Translations under genes and position numbers: made by a program
The notes under the pieces: generated by a model
What the model saw: the letters and a program-made list of their open reading frames with translations, nothing else
Told to the model about the DNA's origin: nothing
The model's database searches: none
From: Coriaria nepalensis
Taxonomy: Eukaryota > Streptophyta > Magnoliopsida > Cucurbitales > Coriariaceae
NCBI GenBank assembly: GCA_027186245.1
Contig: CP114487.1
Coordinates: 620,001-684,000, forward strand
DNA length: 64,000 bases
Direction: 5' to 3'
Shown here: in pieces, positions 35,691-49,627 of the stretch
How positions within the stretch are numbered: the first letter of the stretch is position 1
Layout: every line of letters starts with the position of its first letter

Positions 35691-37390
35691 TTTCGAGGGA
35701 AATAAAAGTAATTTACCCACGCGCACTCGTTGAAGGTGAAACTACCCACGAGATTACCTTTGTAGTTTTACAGTTCTTCTGGTGAATCAGAGAAAGCCAC
35801 GTCAATTAAAGAGCGGCAGGATGAAAAACGGGGCGGATTCCAAGTACTTGAGACGTCGAGTCGTTGCCGGAGTTAGTGAGAAATTACTGTAGCTTGGAAT
35901 TGCCTGCAAGCCATCGAAAAAGGATAGAATTGCATAGTTTTGTCGCACGCGACGAAGTAGCGATTGAAGATATTCAGCTTGTTTGTGTATAAAATTAGTT
36001 ATTTATATAAGTTATAAAGAAAAATGATTAAAATTAATTACAGTTGCTAATTAAGATTTATAGAATTAAGTAGATGAATTATCTATTTAATGAATTATTA
36101 TATATATATTTAATAATTATATAAATTTTTTTAAAATTTATATAAAATAAATACTACATCTTATTTTATTCGTAATAAAATTTAACAATTTTTTAATTAT
36201 TAAAATAATTAACCACCCCAAACTTAAGATGTATGAATAGTACACCACTTCCTATTTGAGAAAAAACCACGTGGAGGTTATTAATATTAGAATTGAGATC
36301 TTAATTATATTTTAGCAACTTTATCTTCATTAATAATTATTATATATTAAATTTAAATATTTATTATTTAAAACTATTATTTACGGGTTTAAGTTGATTG
36401 TTCCTGCCTTCTGTCTTAATTAATTCTGTAATGATAAGACATCATTCGGTGTTGAGCCGGAAGCTGCATTGAGATTGATGCAACAACAAACTGGCAACTC
36501 AACGGTTCATGGACCATTCGACAAGTCGGCTGTTATGAAAATCAACATTCATGAGAACCGACGTGTAGCTCATAAAAGGACCATGGTTCTTAATAATATA
36601 TCATCTACCAATGTCACCCCCATCATTTCCGGCTTCTTCATTAACTATTCCGGTTTGATCAACATCCTTTCTTCTCAATTCCTCTCCTCTGGATTTTCTT
36701 CTTCTGATCTCCTTTCCGCCATTGATTATCACAGTACTAGAGACCTGCTGGCTGCTGATTTCTGTAGAGATCATATCGCAGAGAAGCGAATAGAGGGGCT
36801 CTCTCTCTCTCTCTCTCTCTCCCTTACATAAATTTTTTGCTCACACATGTGTTTTTAATCTTTGTCATCCCTCTCTGCATGCATTTGGAATTACCCGACC
36901 GCGTTTCTTACGTGTTGATGAGTGAAATTGAAACTGACTGGGATCGTTGTGCTGACCTGGAGCATTAAAACAATGCCACGTGGTATGAAATGATTTTCTT
37001 CCCCTTTCCTAAATTCACAAGCAGATGGATATTCGGGTTCAACGGTTGAGTAATAAGTTAGAATTCGTCGGTTCACATCAATTATATATTATTTAATTTT
37101 TATATAGTTTTGTATATAATTTTTTTAATTTAAATGAAATTTTTTAATATTTATAATATAATTAAATAATTGAAGTAATTAAATTACATTTAAAAATGAT
37201 TAAAAAAAACATATCGATAAGGAGTCGTATAGTTTTATTTAACCTTACATTAATGAAAAATGCTGATTTTTATTTAATTTTGATTATCTATTGGATTGGT
37301 TAAAATAAAATGGAACAGTCATTTTAATTAAAACTACACGTCGACCGTCATTATTTTATTTACGTTATTATTTGACCGCTTTTTACTCCT
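35691..37390. other. AT-rich spacer with an unexplained 120-codon frame
   Basis: Mostly AT-rich, low-complexity sequence. A frame at 36469-36831 stands out because its composition looks gene-like until it runs into a (CT)n tract (36799-36821). I recognise no domain in it and it has no clear promoter or splice sites. It may be a gene remnant. Confidence 0.4.
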
Positions 37391-38940
37391 CTCTAAACCA
37401 CTCGGTACGACGCCGCTTTGGCGACCGCCAAAGCGATACTACACGGCCAAAATCATATGTACTTGCTTCTTGAACCGATGAAGAAGCTATGGGACCTAAA
37501 TACCATCGTTGCCCTTTCCCGGCAAAGATGTCAAATTCACACTGACGTCCAGAATATCATTCAACAACTCCAGGAATGCAACGATTTGAATGCAATATAC
37601 TCGCACTCTAAGATACTGAAATCCGGGATCTTAAACGACACTTTCACGACCAATCACCTCATCAACTATTACGTCAGGCTTCATAGAATTTGCAGTGCGT
37701 ATCAACTGCTCGACGAAATGCCTGAACCAAACGTTGTCTCATCGAGGCGAAGATGCGCTCCAACGTTTCAGGAAGTACAATGGTTCCATGCCTGGTTTTC
37801 CTAACCATTTTATGTTAGCTAGTGTGATAAGTGCTTGTGCAAGTTTGGGCCGATTAGTTTCCGGGAAAGCAGCTCATGGCTCAGTGATTCGCCGCCTGCA
37901 TGATTCAAATGATATTAAAAGTGCTGTGATTGACATGTATGCTCAAAGTGGGAGAATAGATTATCCTGAGAAGCTCTTTAGTAATATCTCAAACCCATCT
38001 GTTATTCACTACACTTCAGTGATTGTGAGTAGAGCAAAAGTATGGACTTGGGAAATCAGCCCTAGAATTATTTGAAGAAATGATAGCTAAAAGAATAAAA
38101 CCGAATCGCATAACTTTTCTAGGTGTGTTGTATGCTTGCAGCCATTCAGGGCTTGTAGATGAAGGACTTGCACACTTCGGGTCCATGGATAATGAACATG
38201 GGATAATCCTGACACAAAGCATTATACATGCCTTGTTATATGTTGGGTCGAACGGGCTGGCCTGACGAAGCCTATGAGCTAACAAAGTTGACTAAAGTCA
38301 AACCAGATGAAGGCGCATTGTTGTGGGGTATGCTTCTTTCGGCTAGTAGGGTCCGTGGGAGGGTAGATATTGCCGTGGAAGCATGCAATCAACTGATAGA
38401 GTCTAACCGGCAAGTGGCAGGGGCATACGTGACATTGTCCAATGCTTATGCATCAGCTGGAGACTTAGAAAATGCCCACAAAATCCAATCGAAAATGAAG
38501 CATAAAGGAGTTTCTAAAGAACTCGGGTGCAGTTGGGTTGAGATAAAGGACTCGACTTACGTGTTTTACGTAAGTGACTTGGCTTCCCGTTAAAGAAGCG
38601 GTGAAGCGGTAGAGATGTTGAGGGACTTGGGAAGGAAGATGAAGGAGAAAGGGTATGAGGGAGGGAAGAGTATGGGGCTGGTTTTTGTAGAAGTGGAAGA
38701 GGAGGCAAAAGAGGAAATATTGGGTTTGCATGGTGAGAGATTGGCTTTTGGCTTTTGGGTTGATTAGTCTACCAAAAGGAGTGACAATTAGGATAATGAA
38801 GAATTTGAGAATGTGTTGGGATTGCCATGAGGCTTTTAAGCTGATTAGCGAGATTGTGTAGAGGGAATTTGTTGTAAGAGATGTGAACAGATTTCATCAT
38901 TTCAAAGGTGGGTCTTGTACTTGCATGAACTTCTGGTGAT
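37391..38940 (+). pseudogene. Degraded PPR-DYW protein gene
   Basis: Remains of a plant PLS-class pentatricopeptide repeat protein with E and DYW domains, of the kind that edits organellar RNA. In order: LQECNDLNAIYSHSKILKSG, HLINYYVRLHRICSAYQLLD, EMPEPNVVS; then frame changes; NHFMLASVISACASLGRLVS, AVIDMYAQSGRID; again a shift; RIKPNRITFLGVLYACSHSG; ADEAYELT; GAYVTLSNAYASAGDLENA; the E-domain-like GCSWVEIKD. Finally DYW-like pieces in other frames: [27 protein letters not shown] then a stop, and RFHHFKGGSCTCMNFW. Several repeats are missing between 37740 and 37800 compared with a full-length gene. At least three frameshifts and an in-frame TAG in the DYW region show it is not functional. Confidence 0.88.
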
Positions 38941-40654
38941 GAAATGCAATATTTTTTTACAGAAAAAAAAAGTGATATATATTTCTCTTGCTAATCATTA
39001 ATGAAACGGGAGAAAAATGGAGAACACAACAGAGGTGGAAGAATTTCTTTATAGATCAAAAAGCCTGGTGCTTTTATTATGTAAAGTGAGTTAACAAGTG
39101 CTACATTTACAAAATTCTCTGGGAGATTCAATACTCAATGAAACAGTAGGCATATACATACATATCTTGAGCTAAAACGGGGAGAGAGGGAGAGGAAAGA
39201 GACTTGGATTACATGAAACAATGCTTCACTGCTTAAATAAAACAATCCCCCATTGTTAAAGAGTATCAGGTCCACTTGATTCCCATAAGAATTCAAACCA
39301 AGGGATCACAATTTAGCAGGTATCAGTAGAAGAGAACGATTCCTAACTCCAGGTATCATTCTGCAACTCAACTGTGATCTAACAAAACTTTTAAGAACTA
39401 AGATGAGCACAAGCATAGATTTCAAACAACCAAGATATTAATAAGCTATTCAATTTCCACCCTTTTACTTGAAAAGCAAGTTGTCTGTATGAAAAGAGTA
39501 TATGCTATGGCGGACATGAGTAGTCACTATATATATTACAGAATGGATTTCTAGGCATGGAAAAGAATCTATATTACTGATGGACAACATATATTATGAT
39601 GAAAAGGGATTGGCATAGCTATTAATCCATTCTCAGACCCAGTACACAAGGCACAATTTTAGCACCAGAAGAAGCTATGTTTACCAAACAATGAAGTTTA
39701 TATTTACCTATATGAAATACATCTCTTGGCAACATGACCGATTGCTGCCGTCAGTCCCAGTATCATTTTCCCTACAGCATGTCAGGTAAAATCCACACTT
39801 ATCAAGTAGCAGTCGACAAATATATGTAGAAAAAGAAACTATTTAGTAATAATATAAAGAGCAGTAAGCACCTGTCAATGAATTTTCAAACTGCTAAGCC
39901 GAACTCAAACTGCATTTCCCAGCAAATGCTTCACATTTCTTGACAAGTCTTCCTATGGCTGAACAAGAACCAGATTCCCAATTGGGAGAGAGGAGAAGAG
40001 TAGGGGAGAGGTGGGGAGAGGGGAGAGTCCTACGCAAATAAGCAAATATATTTCAGTAGAGAGATTGAGAGAAATACCTTCAGTTCTCGCAGCAAGTAAT
40101 TTACGTTCTGCTATGAAACCGGTACTCAAATAAAAAATAAACTTAAGCGCCACAAACACGTGGATATAGAGGAACCTTGTCCAATATTCAGTGTTCTATC
40201 CCATCAAAACCTCAGGAAATGGTAACAATCAGAGTGTTCTTGATAGACAATTAATCAAACAACCTCATCAAAATGGTCGCCTAATAGTTTCCACTGTATA
40301 GATATCTTTTATCCTCCCAAAGCCAATGACGCGAAAAAATTATAGAACTAAACTACATAATCTCAACGTACTACTCTTGCTGAACAAATATACCTTCATT
40401 CCCAACCTATGGCTCTTTAAGGGCAAGCATGCTATTCCCTTACTGAAAAAGATTGAATACTTGGAAAATAGAATACAAAATTTTCTAATCAATCAGCTTT
40501 GTACTCATACAGGAGATAAGGAACTAGCATGGACCCATTCCCTTGCAGGTTTAAAGTGCAGATCTAGGTGCCCTGCTCTATCCCCTCAAGGCTGGCCTAT
40601 TCATTGGGGAAATGAACCAGTGAAGAGTGAAACACACTATATTACAGGATTCAC
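38941..40654. other. Non-coding stretch, probably 3' UTR of the CW zinc-finger gene in part
   Basis: No coding segment was found on either strand. The right part directly follows the CW zinc-finger stop codon and may be a long or spliced 3' UTR. The ORF at 40326-40658 overlaps that stop and is a shadow. Confidence 0.5.
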
Positions 40655-43600
40655 TTAATCTCTAGCACCACCAAAACCTGTTCTGCTTATCGCCTCCAAA
40701 CCAACCGCAATCAGACGGAGGAATTCCTCGACGTCTTGGAAGCTGAAATCAATCACCCTCCTAATGGACGCAACACAATCAGTATATTGTGCCTCTTCTG
40801 CAGTTGCATTAGCAACTGCAAAAGCATTCAAGGATTTTCTAGAGGCCTCCATTGCCATGTTTATGTCTTGAGTCTGAAAAAAATTAATAATAAAATGAAT
40901 AAATAACAATAAGGTAAAATATGAGGGAGAGGCAGATAAATATCTCTCAGATATTTTGTTTGACAAATGCAAATGTATTTAATAAAGTAATCTAATAGAA
41001 ATATTAAACTTGCAATATTGAACCGAACTGTTAACAGAGATAACCCAGGCAGGTGGGTTATGAACAAATAGAATATGAAGAATTTTACCATTAGGTTGAG
41101 TGTGAGACATCCATAACTATAGCAGTTAACTAAGAAAAGACAAATACTAAGTCCATTGGGAATGATTTTATGGGAAGTCAGGAACCAGTAGTGCAAATAT
41201 AGAAACCCTCGCAAAATTTTGGGATAATTTACGAACCGTTCCTCAGCCTAAACATGATGGCCACTCACGCTACCAACGCTAAAAACCATCACCAAAATGT
41301 TTCAGTAGATCTCTATGGAAAAAAACTCTCCTAGTTAGGATACATGCACAAAGAGGAAAGATAACGATTGCCTTTCCCCAAGTCCAACATTTCTTATCCA
41401 GTAGATACCACAAGTTTTCCCCTACTTTCCTCTCTTACATCACCAATCCGCTGAAGACTTGACATGATGTCCACAACAATAACTGCTCTACATTCTTGCA
41501 TCTCCATGCCAATTCCCAAGCTACTTAACAGAAAAGTTGGAAAGTAGACATTATAAAAAGAGGTAAAACTCACAAAATCGAGCACCCGACAGAAATTGGG
41601 GCGGTTTCGAACAAGAATCACATGGCTTCCAGTAACAAGCGAACCAGTACACTTTGATAGAGCACTCCTATCCATTGTTGCATGGTTGTTCAAGTTATCA
41701 ACATCTGATGCAGAAGAAGACGGGGACTCATCTAAAAGAAAGTGTTTAAAAAAAACAAACAAACAAATCAAGCATTCATCAGAAACGCCAGCCAGTCACA
41801 AGAATCAAATTAAAGTGGACAGGAGATCCCCATATCCTCTCCTAATCAGAATTATAGCTCGAATCAAATAAGAAAGAATTTCAAGTAGTAACAAGGATAT
41901 CCATTATATCTCAAAAATCATGTTGGATGCAGAAACAACATGAAGTATTTTTCTCCTTTCAGCTTTATACAGGTTTACAGGGTTGAAATAAAAAAATAAA
42001 GTTGCAGTCTTAAAAACTCATAACAAGATAGCAACAGAGACGAAGTACACAAAATAACAAATGGGACAATGTAAAATGTCTGAAAATCCTGTAATTATAA
42101 CCTTGGGGAGCTGTTTGTAATGATGCTTGCAGCTCATGCCGGTCTTTGCTTGTGCTTGAATGTTTACAGTAAACTACCCTCATATAAGCCACTTCCATGC
42201 ATTTATAAGCCAAAGCAGCAGAGCCCATTTCTTGGCATTTTTCATACGCTTGAGCACAAACTCTAATTAAGGACAGGAAAATTGAGGTTAGATGAAGGAA
42301 AATTCGGCATATAACTTGGATATTCAAAATGATGGCTGAAAGAAATTAGTGCGTGTGAAGGAAACAATAATTTATAATACGGCTTATAAAAAGATTATTT
42401 ACTCGCAAAGTTTAGCTGTATTACTGTAGAACTGCAATTGAATCATCTCCCCATTTTTTCCACTTTTAGCACCTTCTAGAAGTGAAGCCCCATGAAGAAA
42501 CTTTAGGGCAGCTTGGAAGTAAGCCTCATTACTTTCAAAATCAAATCCAGAGCTCTAAACAATACACAAGAAGTATACCAAGTGTTGAGACGAAAATTAC
42601 GAAGTATCAGAACAAAGTAAAAAGAGAATAAGAGCAATAAAGAACCTTAAGGCGATCGGCATAGTCTCTAAGCTCTTGGGCTTTTTTCAGTGTATTACTG
42701 GCAGCCAGGCTCAAGGAATTCATTCCATTGGGACTGGATGCAACAAGATCTCTATAACCTTGTCGATCAGGCATTAGCTGTTTTTTACTATGACTAACTC
42801 CATTCTGATTAGAATCTTTAGATGCCTTCAACATATCATTGTGATTTTCAATTGGACATCCCCTAAAAGGACCTGTGGATTCTAGCAGAGGTCGAGAAAG
42901 TGATACTCTCTCTTGTTTACCTTCACCTTCAGAATGTCGCATATATTTTGATTTCCCACTCCTTGATTCTACTGGCACAATATCAGCCTTACTCTCACCC
43001 ACAGATTCCAGAATCAGATTCTGCTGGGTGGTTACCTTTCCATTTTTTATACAAAGAGCAAGTGATGATCTCACTTCAGAACCCTCTAGGTCCTCCTTTA
43101 CTTGAGTTTCCACTACATTGTCAGTTGACCATGCAAAATCCTTTGTATGAACACCATTGTTCTCATTCCTGCTCAAATTGGAGCCAAGCCTTTCACGAAT
43201 ACTCGGTTTGACATCACCCACTGTTTCAGAATCACGTTGCCCACTTTCAGGGACAACCTCTGGCTCATAGTTCATGCTCTTTCTTGAGACCTTGACCTCT
43301 GGTTCAGAAGCCTGCATTTTGTCTGAATCAAACTCAAATGTGAAAGCTCTCTCCTTGTCCATTGACCACAAAGATGAGCACTCATTTTGAGGCAACAATA
43401 ATTTGTGATGGGAGGACATTTTAATCTTCAGTCCATCATTTGAATGTCCCATACCACCATTAAGACCATCAGAGCACCTACCAGATTGCTCCATGGTATC
43501 TACATCAAACTTGATATCACTCTTACGAGACACTGAAACTTTTGAAGAGCTTGAAGTAGATGCATGTGAAAATTGCCTAGATCCTCTATTTCTTCTCACT

Positions 43601-46600
43601 GAGTCTTCACCATCCAAAGTCTGTTTGGACACATCTTTCATACCAGGTTTGATGACTTCATGTTCCTTACCAGAGTCTCTCATTTCCCCCCTGTGATTAA
43701 CCGAACCACCTCTAATGCCTGAAGTGCTTATTCGCATCACCATACCTTTTTTCTTTGAGTTAAAGTCAGCATCACCAGTACAGGAATCCTTCGCCCCAGT
43801 CTTTGATAGCTTTGACTTCTTGACCCTTTTGAGTCCATTCTCACTACTTTCCTCCAAATGCATGCCGCTATCGAGTGCAGAATTTTGACAATTCTGACTC
43901 TCATGCCATTCCTTCAGTTTTCGTTTCTTCATAAAATAATCCCTTTTGCTGCTTGGTGTCACATCCAAGGTCCTTGATGAATCCTGAACTTGTTCTCCCA
44001 GATTTTTTCCAGAAGGAAGTATCTTGTCCTTAGTGGCACATGTTCTATCCTCAGAAAAACCAATTTCATTGTATTCCTGCATATCTTTCCCATGCGCCCC
44101 AGCTGGAAATCCAGTACTTGAAATTAGACTAGCTTGTCCGAGGTCTATTTTGGAGTCTGGATGTCTATCAGAGAAGTGTATATCTTCTGCCTTAGGTTTC
44201 TTCGAATTTCCAGCTCCATGACCAAATTGATCAGCTTCCTTCTTCATTTTCATTTTCATTTTCATTTGATTTGTATCATCTGCGGATAGAAGAAACCAAA
44301 CAGATAAATCACCCATTTGTTTACTAGAAAATGCTGGACAGCACGTAACATTTCAATGAATAAATAACATACCTACAACCATGCTTTAATATATATATAC
44401 ATATGTATATATAAAGGTCTTGATTTTCTTAACTTAACTAAGTAGGATAAGTTTAATTATGTTAAAATAAAGAGGAAAACTGTGTATATTAGAGAATATA
44501 TCTTCTACCTTATTTCTAGGTGTTAGAATAACAGATTCCTTAAGTCTAGGGATTCTATAGATTTCCTAATATTGTATCTAGTCTATAAAAGAACTTAGGC
44601 TGTACAGATTGAAATAATAGAAAATATATACCAGTTTTTATTCTCCATTATTTGTTTCAAATTACTTACTCAATGACTTCCTCATATGATTTGAATCTGG
44701 CAGAGGATGTTTCATGTCATTCAAGCTTCTGCTTTTTGTAGATTCCTGCAGAAAAGTCTTAGTAGAGTTCAAGACATGAAACGAGCCACTGCCACATGAA
44801 GGTTGTGGTTCCTTCGAAAAAAATTTGTTCTTTCTTTGATTCAATATAGTTTGGGAACTGAAGTCTTTATTATTGTGATTAATGTGTCTGACATCGGCAG
44901 AAGGTACTCCTAATTTCATTCTATTGGTAGTACTTTCTAAGTTATTAAGAATCCCAGAGACTGGAGGTTGGTACAATGCATGGAATGCTTTTTCTGAATC
45001 ATCCATACTGATGCCACACCGGTTCATCCCAGGCCTACAAAACAGTCCAACCACACATGAAATATTAACATGAGTTACATAACTCAGTACAGAGGACATT
45101 AATGCATATAAATAGATATTATATAACAAAAAATCTCTGTTCTGTGTAACAGAGCATAATTTTAACCGAATTATGATATATTTCCATGTAACAAGCAGTA
45201 AACTTACAGCCAAGTTTGCATGCTGCACAACCATTTGTCAGGTAGTTTCTTCTCATCTGTACCATAGGGCAGAAGGCGCCATGTCTGACAACTGTCACAA
45301 CATGCCCAAACATCTTTAACCAAAACAGGCGCAACAGTTGTACTAACAACTTCACAAATTGGTCCAGTTTCAGCAACAGGCATAGATGCACTTTGTGAAT
45401 CTGTTACAGACACCACAGCCATTTGAGAGTTTATTATATTACCATTTGACTTTTCCTTCAGTTTACTTCCCCTTTGAAGCCATTCCATTTCACCATCATC
45501 ATCAATGTTAGAGCCTTCCCGCCAATCACCGAAAGCCCTCTCTGTTGTATCCAAACCATTTGATTTTTCCTTAGGTTTATTTACCCTTATATACCATTCC
45601 TTTTTCTCATCATCAAAGTTAGAGACATCAGGCCAATCATTTAGCTTTTCCACATTTGAGATCCGCAAATAATCTAAATGACTATCTCTGACTTTCTTAT
45701 CAATCCGAGGTTTTAACTTATCTATATTACTTTTACTGGGAGAAGTATGACAACTTGCACTCTTTTTTACTTTTGTTACTGCTCCTGTTTCCAACCTAGG
45801 ACAATCCTTTGTTGAAGCAGCCACAATATCACTGTTACTTTGCAAACCCTTTAGCTTCTTCTTGCTCTCATAAGCCGGCTTTTCCTTCCTAGACGGTATA
45901 TGATTTTCTCCCTCCATGTGACTGTTAGCACTCTCAGAGGCTTTTCCGTGTAAATCTAAACCTTCAGTTGATTTGGATATGTCACAGTGGTCTTTCAATG
46001 GGGCAGAAGTTCTCTTACACTCCAACCTGCCATCATCTCTAAAGTCAACTAGATTATCATTGTAAGAATTTACTAATTTGTGCTCCACAACCTTTTCCCC
46101 TAAACCACACCTCGAATATTCCATGTCATTCTTGTGACACTCCTTCCCAGAAATTGATTTCAGCGAATGCTCTCCTGATTCAGAGGAAAATAATGTATCT
46201 TTCACCCGAACCTTACTGAACTCCCTAGAAACATCAGACAACCTACAAATTTCTTCCATGGAATCACCACCACCAGATATGGAGTTAGATGCACATTTTA
46301 ACTCTTTAGCCAGAATCTCCTTTCCTTCTGGGGGGAATTTTTTTGATTTTTTATTCTTGAAAATTTTCATATTATTCTCAAGGCTTCTATCGCTAACATG
46401 CTTCAATTCTACCTCACTTACTTCCTTACCTCTTGACTTGTTTTTCTTATGTTTTGATACCTTGCCCTCACCTAGGGTTGCAGCTGTTGGAAATGCAGGG
46501 AGGATCTTGGGGGAACCCAAGGGTTTGCCGACTCTGTGGAGCTTTTCCTTCCTCGAGAGCCAAAGCAAACTATCAGCAAGAGGTGATACCAGTAATCCTC

Positions 46601-48522
46601 CAGGCACAACAAAATCAGTCATAACCTGTTGCAACACGTGAACATGTCAAATAAATCAGTAAAAGGTCAATCTAGTAATAAAGAAACAGAAAAGAAAATA
46701 AGTAAATCAAAGAGAAACTCAACCTGTATAATATCATAGGGGGACTGTTCCAAAGTATCCAGAGACATAGGTTGCATCCCTTCCTTTTCATCAGGACCAT
46801 TTCCAGATGATGAATATGGAGAGTCATCAAGGCCAAGGCCACTATATAGAGCAGCATTTCTTGGTGCAGTGGTGTCATAACCAACTTTGATTCGAACCTT
46901 CAAAGATCCTTGGTCAGTAAGATTGCCTGATCTAATTGAAGTTTCATTTTTCGAAGGACACCCGTGAGTAGCTTGAGTAGAAGGACAACATAACTCTTGC
47001 TTTCCAGAAACATCTCCAACAGCTGCCCTTGTATTATGCCATAGATTGGCACCACAGGAAGCAGCCACAGGCCTCAGAGGTGGAGGTAAATTTGAAGAAG
47101 CTTTTGAATTCTGAAAGGCACCCTATATGGTCAGCCACAATGCTCAAGTAAACCAAAATTTTCCAAGCTGACAAAATGACAACCATCTACATGTCCTTCA
47201 AGCCAGATTATCAAAAGTAAAAGATAAAAAATCATATACCTCTAAGGGTAAACTGTCAGATGATTTTTCTGTATTGCAAATCCTTTGCGGAGTTTTCGAA
47301 TGAGACCAAATAGAAGGTGAACGTTCATGAGTGGGTAAAAATGAACCATACCCCCCAAATTTTGCCCCTGTCAAAACAATTGAACCCCCCTTAACTTATA
47401 ATATTCCATTCGCAAGAACTGCATGTACACCTCTATGATCTCACTTTTAAAACGGATCACTTACCCAAGTTCTCAGCAGAAAAGCCACCTTCAAAATCTT
47501 TTTGAAGATGACCTAGAGCATGTTGGAGCCTCTCCTCCTATCGAAAAGAAAAAAATTTTACTAATCCCATTACAATCAGGCAATCATGAGCGGTAATCAA
47601 TAACTTAGGGCCTAGAACTAAAATGTCAATTTGGGAGATCAAGAATGATATCTAAGTAAAATAGTTGTTGCAAGAACTAGACAAAACATATGATTTATCA
47701 ATAAAATGGAAAAGTGTGGTCTGCGCTAGGTTTACAAACACCAAAGAATATTCACCAAAGATGTGAACAATATGGCTCAAGTAGATATGATGATGTTGAA
47801 ATTTCATCTCAACTACTGAAGTGGTAGTAAAAATTCAAAAGAAGTTTACACTCTGCATAGCTAAGAAAGCAGTGAGATTGAGAAAAAGAAAAGACAACCT
47901 TTCTTCTTCCTCTTCTTCTATGTGCTTACTACATATAAATCCACCACCAACTCTTACTAACATAAGCTATCAACATCAACATACTACAATAGCTATCTGA
48001 AGTTTTGAACACTTCCTCTACCATAACATAATTTAATTCCTAAACAGAGATCTTACTGTTTCGTAAAAACTTCACAAGTGCTCCAAGAATTTAATCATGG
48101 GTTATACATTATCATACTTTTATAGGTACAGTATTACTCAGTTTCCATCTTAATGATCAAACTTTATATTTGAACTGATGCATCCAACATTGCGTAATTT
48201 CCAGTTGATTAACATGTATACCTCTATGATACCACTTAGTTCAAAGTAGGCCTTAAACAAACAGCTTAAACGAGCAAAAGTGTCAACTTCAGTTCAACTT
48301 AGTATGACTAAGAATTATACATATGAGGTTTAAAAAGCCAGCATTTTGTGTGGCTAATCACTAAGTTTATTTTCAGAACTATCAAACACTCAAGTCAAGA
48401 CTTCATGGAGGCAGAGTCCTTACAATGTTTAAGGAGAAGTTAACGTCAGGACCATTGTTATTGCTATCATACATATAGAGGCAAGCTTGACGTTCCACAA
48501 GCTCAGTATTATTCTCCTCCAT
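40655..48522 (-). CDS. CW-type zinc-finger protein (large plant CWZF family)
   Basis: Nuclear chromatin-associated protein. CW domains read histone H3K4 methylation. Eleven coding exons: 48424-48522, 47465-47537, 47240-47367, 46724-47110, 45208-46625, 44670-45034, 42646-44279, 42403-42554, 42102-42262, 41574-41731 and 40655-40873. They total about 4794 nt and 1597 residues, near the family size. Seen: N-terminal acidic MEENNTELVERQACLYMY; EERLQHALGHLQKDFEGGFS; GNAALYSGLGLDDSP-type block; CW domain near residues 665-720 with VWACCDSCQTWRLLPYG, DKWLC and FHALY; very long Lys/Ser-rich disordered region; helical C terminus with RLKSSGFDFESNEAYFQAA and DFSFQDVEEFLRLIAVG. The fourth exon may begin 12 nt earlier (acceptor at 47123), which keeps frame. 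It lies directly downstream of, and co-oriented with, the ALY gene. Confidence 0.88.
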
Positions 48523-48550
48523 GACCAATCTCCCCCAAAATGCTGACCTC

Positions 48551-48568
48551 AACCCTAACCCTAACCCT
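48551..48568. promoter_or_regulatory. Short telomere-type repeat in the CWZF 5' leader
   Basis: About two and a half tandem AACCCT units, 29 bp upstream of the CWZF start codon. On the transcribed minus strand it reads AGGGTT repeats. Short telomeric motifs (telo-boxes) in plant leaders bind TRB/PUR-type factors. A role here is inferred from position only. Confidence 0.6.
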
Positions 48569-49627
48569 CCACACACCCTCCTTCCCTAAAGTCCAGCATC
48601 ACTAATACACGAATTCCCTCCCTGACTCACCAATCCTCTCATGGAACTTAGAATCTAACCAATCCTCAACACCAACTCTAACCATACCCAATAGTCAATC
48701 CTCATTAAAACGCCAACCGGAATATAATATCTAATGTTAATAATATACACAATAATAGTGATTATAATTATACTCAATCCACCCTATCAAACAGCACGAT
48801 CGTAAGCGGTGATCGGACCGTAGAGATCGGCGGAGCCCATCAGAGCCGAGTAGGCGACTGCGACGGCGAGTTCAAACCAATCAAAATATTCTCACTCATC
48901 TCTCTCTCTCCTTCCCGTATTCGCTTATGTACACAGCAGCGAAAGGCCTGCGTATTTGGTCTTCCTCGTTATTAAATAATTTAATTCTTTTTTTCCCCTT
49001 TTTTCCCTTTTTTCCCCTTCCTATTTTCGTGTCTTCTTTATTTCACTAAGCGTAACCGCCTTGAACTTTTAATTGAGGATCTATATGTATAAGACTATAG
49101 TCTATACGTACATTTAAATGTATTAAATACTACTGCATGCTCTGTAATCGGGTGCGGTGCTTCCGTTTGGCCCGGTGGCTGATGGCTCGTGAGTCGTGGC
49201 GAAATAGCGCGCTTGAGGTGGATTAGCCCGCGTCGGACCAAAAGTAGTGAAACACATGGCGTCAATGTCGTCATGTCGTATCCTCTCTTGACCTTCTAAG
49301 GAAAATATTGATGCTCTGTGAATAGTAAGTAATACTGTATAATGCTCTGGAGGAATCAAGAATATTCCTCTGTACAGACACTGAGATGCAACTTTCAAGT
49401 GTAAGAGAGCTGTAATCAGAGATAGGACGAAGATCTAGGTAGAAGATAAAGAGATGCTAAATTGATATATTTACTCCACGTTACATAGATTTTTCTTCAA
49501 GATTTCATTGATACATAGATTCATGGCCGGAATACCGGCCAAAATAATGTGCATTGCATTCTGAAGTGAGGAAACTGTAGAATTTTCGAGCTTATGCTTT
49601 TGCATATGGATATAAGAATTAATGAAC
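48569..49627. other. Spacer between CWZF start and ALY stop
   Basis: About 1.1 kb holding the CWZF promoter and first leader sequence on the left (CT-rich at about 48895-48920) and the ALY 3' UTR on the right. The ORF at 49123-49398 has no recognised homology. Confidence 0.5.

Noticed and set aside
49123..49398. 91-codon ORF between CWZF and ALY
   Set aside because: Falls in the ALY 3' UTR/CWZF promoter spacer and shows no family motif.
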